DNA of 64,000 nt, from the NCBI GenBank assembly GCA_019059635.1, contig JAGVRJ010000003.1:2976001-3040000 (forward strand). The letters are read 5' to 3'. The stretch is from Proales similis (Eukaryota; Rotifera; Eurotatoria; Ploima; Proalidae). Position 1 is the first letter of the stretch, and each line of letters opens with the position of its first letter. Positions 57,108 to 64,000 of this stretch are shown in pieces. The notes beneath the pieces were generated by a model. The model was not told the origin of the DNA, did not search any database, and was given only the letters and a program-made list of their open reading frames with translations. Made by a program: the position numbers and the translations under genes.

Positions 57108-57699
57108 CGTAAAGTTTGTTCACCATTTCACCACGTTCACCACTGTTCACCATATTATGTCGCATAATCAGGCTCATTATGGACATATCCGCACCTCATT
57201 GGTTTGTCTCCTTGCATAATTCGAATCGCTAATGAGGCTTGGATAAAACTCGCGATTCATGATCATCTGACCAGAGTCAATCAAAGCCCCTTTCATGACA
57301 CCGACCCCCTGTTCTTTCTATTAGCATGACTTCAGTTTCAAACAATAAACTTATTTTTACCCGTTATAAAACCGGTTCGAGTCTTTTATTCCTCTCATTC
57401 TTCTTACGCAAAGTCTCAATATGAAGTTTTTCTCTCAGTCAGCGAATTCCAGCACATCAGATCCAACGCAATTGAGCCTTTGAAGGATAGAGTAGGATTC
57501 CAAGTGCCCAGAGATGCCATTGAGATTCTTACTGCTAAGATTAATACTGCTGAGGGCTTAGAAGATCAGATGACTCTGATTTTTAAAAATGGGACTTTTA
57601 ACCCAAAAAAAGCGTGTGTCAATGCCGCATTATTAAGGATTAATGGCTATTGCAGTCTGTGCGGGAGGGGCAAAAACTCGTACTCGCTTAAAGTTATCA
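57108..57699. other. Non-coding region after the transposase-like gene
   Basis: Contains tandem TTCACCA-like words at about 57119-57152, and a short open frame (57480-57797) that runs into the dispersed repeat and has no recognised domain. Confidence 0.35.
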
Positions 57700-58115
57700 C
57701 AGCAGGTTACCTGCGCGCTTCGCACGAAGGTGTTAGGGGTACCCCTGGTGTCCGTCCGTCCGTCCAGACGATAACTCGAGAACGCAAAGTCGGATGAAAA
57801 TGAAATTTTGGGAATCGAATAGAATTGAGTTTCCGCACTTGCTGCCAAAATTTGAGCCAAATCGGAGCATGTTGAGATTTGGCCCATTTTGGCGGTCAGA
57901 GTTCGAATCCCGGGGCGGCAAAATCGCACAACTTTTTTTTGGAGCATCAGAAGCTCACCAAATTTTGAGGGTGTTGTTGTTGGTGCAAAACATGAACGCA
58001 TGCAAAAATTTGTCTCGATCGGTTCATATTTGCGATTTTTGGATTTTTGAAGCGCGCAGTGCTAAAAACGTTAGTTTTCTAATTTTAAGACAAGGGGCCG
58101 AGTTTTTCTAAGGTC
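57700..58115. repeat. Probable dispersed repeat (SINE/MITE-like) with tRNA-like B box
   Basis: The segment begins near a TGTCCGTCCGTCCGTCC run (57739-57755) followed by AGACGATAACTCGAGAACG. Its composition differs from surrounding DNA. Near 57899-57909 it holds AGTTCGAATCC, which matches an RNA polymerase III B-box core (GGTTCGANTCC). I could not find a convincing A box upstream, so this may be a tRNA-derived SINE or a coincidence. GTCCGTCC runs joined to AACTCGAGAACG look like a family-type repeat, but other copies would have to be found to prove it. Confidence 0.45.
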
Positions 58116-58208
58116 ATCAAATGTTTTGATCCATTTCAAACTGCGCATGATGAACACTCAAACAAGTCCACATTTAATGTCTACGCGCATGAGCTTTTAG
58201 GGTTTCAC

Positions 58209-58620
58209 AGTGATGCCCAGTGATGCCCAGTGATGCCCAGGCTTGCCCAGACTCATGACCAGTGATGCCCAGTGATGCCCAGTGATGCCCAGACTCATGA
58301 CCAGTGATGCCCAGGCTTGCCCAGACTCATTGCCAGTGATGCCCAGTGATGCCCAGTGGTGCCCAGTGATGCCCAGTGATGCCCAGTGATGCCCAGTGAT
58401 GCCCAGTCTTGCCTAGTGATGCCCAGTGATGCCCAGTGATGCCCAGTGATGCCCAGTGATGCCCAGTGATGCCCAGTGATGCCCAGTGATGCCCAGGCTT
58501 GCCTAGTGATGCCCAGTGATGCCCAGTGATGCCCAGTGATGCCCAGTGATGCCCAGTCTTGCCTAGTGATGCCCAGTGATGCCCAGTGATGCCCAGTGAT
58601 GCCCAGGCTTGCCCAGACTG
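58209..58620. repeat. 10-bp minisatellite, unit TGATGCCCAG
   Basis: About 40 tandem or near-tandem copies of TGATGCCCAG cover some 410 bp. Variant units (TCTTGCCTAG, GCTTGCCCAG, ACTCATGACC) recur in a higher-order pattern: for example the GCTTGCCCAGACTCAT block appears several times, and TCTTGCCTAG appears at about 58406 and 58556. The array ends about 140 bp before the RPS21 start codon. Confidence 0.95.
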
Positions 58621-58764
58621 TTTAAATTACATGTGGTTAGAAGCGTTTGAAAAAAAATCTGCAGTTTGATTGTGCAGCAAAATCTTGTTTTTAATAATGA
58701 TCATAGACAGTTCGAATATCTTAATTAATCCGGAAGTTTTACTAGATTGTTTGGCTAAGCAAGG
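58621..58764. other. Upstream region of RPS21
   Basis: This 144-bp segment between the minisatellite and the RPS21 ATG must hold the proximal promoter if the gene is expressed. No element is identified. Confidence 0.3.
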
Positions 58765-59129
58765 ATGCAAAACGAGAAAGGAGAGTACATTGATGCCTAC
58801 ATTCCCCGTAAATGATAACTAAAATCTTTAAGTCTCTTTCTGCGCACAGTCGAGAGTACAGCTTTTTGAATAGTTCGGCAAGCAACCGCATCATCAATGC
58901 CAGAGACCACGCCTCGATTCAGATCAACATTGCTGAGGTAGACCCTAGCAGTGGTGTCATGACTGGTGGCTATCGAACCTACGCCATTTGCGGAGACATC
59001 CGAAAAATGGTAACTCGCCTGAATCATTATGATGTTTCGGCTAGAATACAATTGGAGAAAACTTAATTTATTTAGGGAGAGTCAGATGATTCCATTGCCA
59101 ACTTGGCCCGACGAGATGGACTCCTATAA
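58765..59129 (+). CDS. RPS21: 40S ribosomal protein S21 (3 exons; non-canonical intron 1 donor and one-base deletion)
   Basis: Exon 1 (58765-58814) encodes [16 protein letters not shown] plus the first two bases of a Cys codon. Exon 2 (58874-59009) continues [17 protein letters not shown] and [15 protein letters not shown]. Exon 3 (59077-59129) starts GESDDSIA and ends LARRDGLL. This is unmistakably RPS21, a small protein of the 40S subunit near the mRNA exit side. Intron 2 is a normal GT...AG intron of 67 bp. Intron 1 (59 bp) begins ATAACT where GTAACT is expected, as in intron 2 of the same gene, and ends TAG. As printed, exon 3 is also one base short between the SIA and LARR blocks (around 59100). 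Either two sequence errors or a broken, intron-containing copy would explain this. The residues that can be read are well conserved. Confidence 0.85.
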
Positions 59130-59915
59130 CGAGACCGTTGAATTCGATTTGCTCCAATAAAGGCTGTAAACGTATAAAAGAACCAAGCTTATGAAATCAG
59201 GGCTGGAAAGTCTATGATAATGCTGGGCAATGACCTATCAAATTACAAAAAAAATTTGAATTCAATTGGATTGGCTGATGGGCCCTATTCATCGGAATTT
59301 GAAAAAAAAAACAATCAAAGAGATGTTATAAAATTTCCTCTTTTTGAAATCGAAAATGATTAAATCAATTTTTATTGAGCAGTCGATAAGAAAATTAAAA
59401 AATTATTTTCGGTTAGAATATTTCGATCAAAAGTTAACTATCTTATAGCTTTCTTATACGCGCTAAAGTTATTTTCCAACAATTTACGACTTGATCTATT
59501 TCTATTCTAAAGTGAGCCCAACTGAATTTTGTAGAACTGGAGTAAATCAACAGGACAACCGACTGATGCTTTGATTGGTATGGGTTTAAAAAGGATTACT
59601 TGGTCAACAAATTTTGATTTATTTTAGATATAAAATGAAAAACAATTTTTTGACTGATCGAGTGCTGTAAGAGATTTCGATGAATAAAGAAAATGAATTG
59701 AAGAAAAATACAGACAGTTCAGAGCGAGCCAGCAGAATAAAAATGCATGTTAAAATAAACATAACAACAAAAAGAATGAACAGTCTCGTCATATGATTTC
59801 AATGATGTCGAAATAATTCAGTTATTCGATAAATAAGCTCAAATTTCGAAATGATCTTGCCTTTTTCATCGCAGAGAATTCAAAAGAAAGAGAGGGCAAA
59901 CAAAGAAAAATAACA
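59130..59915. other. AT-rich intergenic region
   Basis: No coding or RNA feature recognised. Contains AATAAAGGC at about 59157, a possible RPS21 poly(A) signal. Confidence 0.4.
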
Positions 59916-60602
59916 ATGAGCGACGAAACGTCGAAGTTGAATTACGCAAGAGAGCAGCTCGATAAGCTCAAAGAGGAGAATGACTTTGTTGAACCGGATC
60001 GTGGTAATCTGGAGGACGAGAGCATATTGTGGAGAGATGGAAAGCCTGACTACACCCAGGCGAATCTTGTTTTTCTTCAAGGAAAGAGCCGAAAACATGA
60101 GATCGGCTCGCTCGAACAACTGGTTGAAAATTTGGTCAAGACCTGGGAGATGGAGGCAGCTCACAAGGCGGATTATTTACAGTGGAATACGATAGAGCAT
60201 TCAGAGTATAAACTAGAGGCCAACGGTCAAGGGGAATTTTCAGGACCAGATGCGATGCGCATGGGCAACTATAACTGGCTCTTGATGCAGTGTCCGGCTG
60301 AATTGTACGATGGAAGACGCGAGACATTTGAAAGCTCACATCACATTTTCAGAAGTGCATTTCCGGAAGGCTTTCCATGGGAAGTACTGGACGTTTACTC
60401 TGGACCGCCAAGTGTGGCCTTTACTTGGCGCCACTGGGGAAGCTTCACTGGAACTTACAAAGGCAAGAAAGGGGACGGTCGGCAAATCGAAGTAAAAGGA
60501 ATAACTGTAGCCCGGGTATCGGATCAACTAAAGCTGAAAAAAATTGAAGTTTTCTTTAATCCAGAAGAGTTTTTAAAACAGTTCAATATCGAAAGTGTAT
60601 GA
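59916..60602 (+). CDS. Pathogen-related protein-like (SnoaL/NTF2-like fold)
   Basis: A single intact exon encodes 228 residues from an ATG. The sequence follows plant and fungal 'pathogen-related protein' homologues almost end to end: WRDGKPDYTQANLVFLQGK, SLEQLVENLVKTWEMEAAHK, GPDAMRMGNYNWLL, ETFESSHHIFRSAFPEGFPWEV, VYSGPPSVAFTWRHWG and FNPEEFLKQF. This family has an NTF2-like/SnoaL-type cone fold; its catalytic role, if any, is not established in general. There is no signal peptide, so it is probably cytosolic. The conserved His and Trp in HK and FRHWG-type motifs are present (TWRHWG here). It is intronless. I recall the family mainly from plants, fungi and bacteria, so lateral acquisition is possible but unproven. 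Confidence 0.85.
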   Translation: MSDETSKLNYAREQLDKLKEENDFVEPDRGNLEDESILWRDGKPDYTQANLVFLQGKSRKHEIGSLEQLVENLVKTWEMEAAHKADYLQWNTIEHSEYKLEANGQGEFSGPDAMRMGNYNWLLMQCPAELYDGRRETFESSHHIFRSAFPEGFPWEVLDVYSGPPSVAFTWRHWGSFTGTYKGKKGDGRQIEVKGITVARVSDQLKLKKIEVFFNPEEFLKQFNIESV

Positions 60603-61342
60603 GACTATAGAGTCGCCTTTCTTGATGAAGAAATCAAAAGCAGATGAAGGATAGGAATATAACTGTTCCAAAGAAGCGATTTTTTATTTAAACAAATGGT
60701 TATAGAATTGACCATCAGCATAACTTTTCGGGGTTTAATTTAAGGAGAGAAATACAATCGAAAGTTTCAATGATAATTGCTCTTATTTTCAAAAACTGAC
60801 ATTTAAATTCCATTGTTATTCTTCAAGTCTCTATACTCCCGCTCTTCAACTAAAACATGACGCCGTACGCAGTGCTTTAAAGCAAATGGCGTCACTCGAA
60901 CCAATTTGCCGGGTATAAAAAGCCTCGCATTTCAAATTTGGGAAATAAAAAGGTCGCTTGCATGCAACCCCTTATATTGCGTTAAGAATTTAAATGAAAA
61001 ATTCGAGTCTAACGTGAGAAAACATTAAAAAAAGGCGAGCAGAAAGAAATGAAATCTAACAATACTCAATCACCGTAAGGATTTAAATCGTTCATCGATT
61101 AATGTAAATGTGCAGGCATCGTACCCATTTTTCGAGATGAACTCCTACGCACTTTATAAGGTTTAAGTGAAGTCGGTCCGAAAGGTGAATTTAAGAAAAA
61201 AGGAAAAATTTGATTTCTTGTTTTATTTTTTTTGGACGAGCCACTCGATTCAAAGACGTGAAAAGAATATGACGTGAAAAGCATTAAAAATGAAACTCAC
61301 ACCAAAAGCTAGTAGAATAAAAGTAAATTCGCTTCGGACTTG
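60603..61342. other. Intergenic region
   Basis: AT-rich, 740 bp, between convergent genes. No gene or repeat recognised. Confidence 0.4.
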
Positions 61343-63517
61343 TCAGACTAAAATATTAAAATCTTCAAAGCTACATTTTGAAGAAAAACGTGAGAAATCT
61401 TGTTCAGATCGCAGGTTTAAAAGAACATTCCTTTTAATTAACTGGAAAGTGAGATCACAGCTATCCAATAACTTCTCGTCGGGATTGGGAGTCATGATAT
61501 ATAAGTTTACCGGGAAAATTTGAACCCCAGCTATAATCCGGATCGGTAACTTGATTTTTAGGCTGGTGGCAATTTGAACCAAACTAGCATGATCGAAGTT
61601 GATCCAAAGCAATTTTAAATGAATAAGATTTTGAAACAAGCCAGCATTGTAAGAAAGATAGCTATTTTGATCAATTGTTATGTCGAATAAATTCGAGTTG
61701 AGTTTAAAAAGGTCGCTTGGTATTCGCTTTAAACGATTAAAAGAGAGATCGACGGTGCGAAGTTCAATATTGTTGATAAATAATTCGGTCGGTATTTCCT
61801 CTATCTGGTTATGGGATAAGTCTATGTCTAGAAGCCAGGGATTAAAGTGAAAACTGCCGTTCTTTATATGCCTTATCTGGTTATGTGAGAGAGAGATAAA
61901 AGTTATGCCAGGATTGTTTTTGAAATAGTCCACGGGCAGTTCCTCTATCTGGTTATGGTGAAAGATTGGGTAAAGTAGGTGGAGATGAAAACTGAACATT
62001 CTCTTTGGGATGCGCTTTATACGATTAAATTGTAGAAAGACACTTATTAGTTGGTTGTTGCTTCTAAACAGGTCTGCTGGCAACTCTTCAATCTCGTTTT
62101 TGGATAAGTCTAGATGCTGTAATTGGGGATTGAATCTAAAGAGATCATTGGGAATGCGGCGTATCGAGTTAGAAGAAAGAGAAACGTGCGAGAGTTGAGT
62201 GTTGTTTTTGAACAAGTCCGCAGGCAACTCCTCAATATCGTTATTGGACAAGAATAGTTTCTGTAGTTTAAGATTAAATCTGAAGAGATCGGCTGGGATG
62301 CGTCCAATTTGGTTAAAAGAGAGGTCAATTTCATTAAGTTCCGAATTTTGTTTAAAAAAATCTGAAAATATTTCTTCTATCTTAGTATGGGACAAGCGAA
62401 GTATCCTTAGCAATGGATATGATTGAATAAGACCGTTTGTGATGCGTTTGATTTGGTTAAAAGATAAATCGAGGCTTAAAAGTTCCCTATTAATTTTAAG
62501 TAATTCAGCCGGTAAATCGTCTATAAGCATAGAAGACAGGTATAGCATCGATAACCTAGTATTGACTCTAAAAAAGTCATTTGGTATGCGCTGTATCCGG
62601 TTAGAAGAAAGAAAGATGACCGAGAGGTGAGTGTTGTTTTTGAACAGGTCTGCTGGCAACTCCTCAATCTCGTTATAAGACAAGTCTAGATGCTGTAATT
62701 GGGGATTGAATCTAAAGAGATCATTGGGAATGCGGCGTATCGAGTTTGAAGAAAGAGAGACGTGCGAGAGTTGAATATTATTTTTGAAAAGGTCTGAAGA
62801 AAACTCTTCAATCTCGTTATAAGACAAGTCTAGATACTGTAATTGGAGATTGAATCTGAAAAAGTCTGGAGACAACTCCTCAATCTGGTTATTGGACAAG
62901 TCTAGGTCGCCTAATTGAGGATTAAATCTGAAAAGATGGATTGGAATGCACCGTATCCAGTTATAAGAGAGGTTAACGCGATAAAGTTTTGAGGTTTTGC
63001 TGAATAAGTCGGGTAGCAATTCTTCTATGCGGTTTTTGGAAAAGTCTATGAGCCTCATATATGGCGTGTAAGTAAATAGATCCTTCGGAATTTTTCTGAT
63101 GATATTTAAACTGAGCCTTAATGACTCAAGCTTTCCGTTGTTTCTGAACAAGTCTTCGTGAAGCATTTCTATTTGGTTACCGGACAAGTCTATGTCCCTT
63201 AAATGGGGGTTGAATATGAACAAGTCTCGGTGAATGTTTAGAATTTCGTTATATTGAAGAAACAGGCTTTGCATTTGAGGAACGTAAGCAAAATAACCGG
63301 CCGGTAGGTCTTTAATTTTACTGTTAATAAGAATGACAATTTCATCGTTTAAAAAAGGTAACGTATTTGATTGAACTGCTTGTTGTTTTGTTTGAAGTTT
63401 ATCCTTGAATGTGTTTTCTTGCTTAAAAAAGTCTTGAAGCTTACTTGCTTGAATGAGTATAAAACCAGTAGAGAAGAAAAATATCTTCAAGCCTTTTAAA
63501 ATAATTTTACGTCGCAT
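61343..63517 (-). CDS. Secreted leucine-rich-repeat protein, 724 residues
   Basis: A single intact exon from an ATG. The N-terminus is a signal peptide (MRRKIILKG, then a hydrophobic stretch ending near 25). Most of the rest is about 24 tandem LRRs of 24 residues with the consensus LF..N..L..LDLS.N.IE.LP.D. The N-terminal flank is short and the C-terminal end carries a Cys pair region (DSCDLTF and SSKCSFED). No membrane span follows, so it is probably secreted. Unlike Toll or Slit proteins it lacks recognisable cap domains. Extracellular LRR proteins of this type bind other proteins or polysaccharides. Several repeats are almost identical at DNA level (see the 576-bp offset duplication), suggesting recent internal expansion. 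The family is certain; the function is unknown. Confidence 0.88.
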   Translation of the reverse strand: MRRKIILKGLKIFFFSTGFILIQASKLQDFFKQENTFKDKLQTKQQAVQSNTLPFLNDEIVILINSKIKDLPAGYFAYVPQMQSLFLQYNEILNIHRDLFIFNPHLRDIDLSGNQIEMLHEDLFRNNGKLESLRLSLNIIRKIPKDLFTYTPYMRLIDFSKNRIEELLPDLFSKTSKLYRVNLSYNWIRCIPIHLFRFNPQLGDLDLSNNQIEELSPDFFRFNLQLQYLDLSYNEIEEFSSDLFKNNIQLSHVSLSSNSIRRIPNDLFRFNPQLQHLDLSYNEIEELPADLFKNNTHLSVIFLSSNRIQRIPNDFFRVNTRLSMLYLSSMLIDDLPAELLKINRELLSLDLSFNQIKRITNGLIQSYPLLRILRLSHTKIEEIFSDFFKQNSELNEIDLSFNQIGRIPADLFRFNLKLQKLFLSNNDIEELPADLFKNNTQLSHVSLSSNSIRRIPNDLFRFNPQLQHLDLSKNEIEELPADLFRSNNQLISVFLQFNRIKRIPKRMFSFHLHLLYPIFHHNQIEELPVDYFKNNPGITFISLSHNQIRHIKNGSFHFNPWLLDIDLSHNQIEEIPTELFINNIELRTVDLSFNRLKRIPSDLFKLNSNLFDITIDQNSYLSYNAGLFQNLIHLKLLWINFDHASLVQIATSLKIKLPIRIIAGVQIFPVNLYIMTPNPDEKLLDSCDLTFQLIKRNVLLNLRSEQDFSRFSSKCSFEDFNILV
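62080..62780 (-). repeat. Internal 576-bp-offset duplication within the LRR gene
   Basis: The stretch around 62080-62200 recurs nearly base for base around 62656-62776. For example, TCTAGATGCTGTAATTGGGG begins at 62109 and at 62685, and GGGAATGCGGCGTATCGAGTT follows in both. The offset of 576 bp equals exactly eight 72-bp LRR units, so the frame is kept. Confidence 0.85.
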
Positions 63518-64000
63518 TGGGAAGATTTTTTTGAATGCGTTTCTATTTTTCTTGAAAAGGGGTATAATGATTGTCTCATAGAAACTCTTTATTGGCTTTT
63601 TCGCAAATAATCACGTAAATTTGTTTGCTCAATTATTTGATAAGCTGCCTTCGCTAAATTGATCCAGTTATGACCAACTGCTTATAGGTCTTATCATGCC
63701 GACACTTATACTAGTAAAATGGAATCACTTATGTCGTTTGTTTATTTTCTAATTTATTTGGCATTATCAAAACGTGCTGGATGGCGAAAGGACTATTTGT
63801 GCTGATAAATTCGAAATTCGAAATCCAGTAAGTCTATATTAAAAAACACAAATCTTGCCCCAATATACTTTTAATGCAAATTTAATGCCGAGAGCCTACG
63901 CAATTTCACACAAACCTTTAAAAAATGTAAATATATATTTCGTGCGTTAAGTAAAACTCTATGCATAATAAATGTCAATTTTAGTTAACGCACGTCAAAC
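63518..64000. other. Upstream region of LRR gene, and window edge
   Basis: Non-coding sequence except for the possible first exon noted at 63719-63827. Confidence 0.3.
63719..63827 (+). other. Possible first exon of a secreted protein running off the right edge
   Basis: An ATG at 63719 opens a hydrophobic signal-peptide-like stretch (MESLMSFVYFLIYLAL). A one-base shift at the AAAA run near 63770 would lead into NVLDGERTICADKFEIRNP, which ends at a good donor (CCA|GTAAGT at 63828). Without that shift the frame ends at a TGA near 63803. It is too short to prove, and the rest of any such gene lies outside the window. Confidence 0.25.

Noticed and set aside
57890-57925. A tRNA gene, suggested by AGTTCGAATCCCGGGG
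   Set aside because: No acceptor stem, D-arm or anticodon arm could be paired upstream. I report it only as a possible B box of a repeat.
58812-59066. A separate 84-residue gene
   Set aside because: Its middle is exon 2 of RPS21; its ends are intron sequence read through.
1-64000. CRISPR array, bacterial operon or phage-like system
   Set aside because: The window is spliced animal DNA. The only short-unit arrays are microsatellites and the 10-bp minisatellite without unique spacers.

Overview
This 64 kb window is animal nuclear DNA: AT-rich, with protein-coding genes interrupted by many very short introns of about 55-75 bp that have GT...AG ends, and with recognisable animal gene families throughout. 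The compact genes, the secreted WD40-repeat proteins, the single-exon class A GPCR with a large ectodomain and the plant/fungal-type genes all suggest a small-genome protostome. A rotifer is my best guess. This is an inference from gene style, not from a marker gene.

Layout, left to right. A plakin-repeat protein fragment enters from the left edge (2-2044, +). A secreted WD40 protein follows (2352-3670, -). A 3.5 kb non-coding stretch precedes fascin (7155-9007, +, 4 exons). Next come a small unknown protein with a CaaX-like tail (10096-10987, +), TTC38 (11251-12726, +) and GHITM (12840-14090, -, 6 exons). An 11.5 kb gene desert lies in front of a three-CUT homeobox gene of the CUX/cut family (about 25631-29696, +). 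Then come TSEN34 (30393-31454, +), a KIF4-type kinesin (31734-35467, +, 6 exons), an amidase (35647-37044, -), EIF1AD (37438-38032, -), molybdenum cofactor sulfurase (38231-40825, -) and MAP3K4 (41064-46259, -).

From 46.5 kb the window changes character. It holds a second, cysteine-rich secreted WD40 protein, an NT5DC-type nucleotidase pseudogene, a degraded multi-exon gene, an orphan gene, a LINE reverse-transcriptase scrap and an ABCD4-like ATPase pseudogene. These are followed by an intact GPCR in a GC-richer island, a transposase-like ORF, a dispersed repeat, a 10-bp minisatellite, a damaged-looking RPS21 gene, a pathogen-related (SnoaL-like) protein and a large secreted leucine-rich-repeat protein.

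There is no operon-like system. Most conserved genes are housekeeping (translation initiation, tRNA splicing, ribosome, Moco maturation, mitochondrial membrane) or cell-structure/signalling genes (fascin, plakin, kinesin, MAP3K4). The least explained features are the two extracellular WD40 proteins, the AT-AG intron and missing base in RPS21, the recurring one-base reading-frame breaks (mostly at homopolymers), and the pseudogene cluster at 48-53 kb. All exon structures were inferred by eye from splice motifs and reading-frame continuity.
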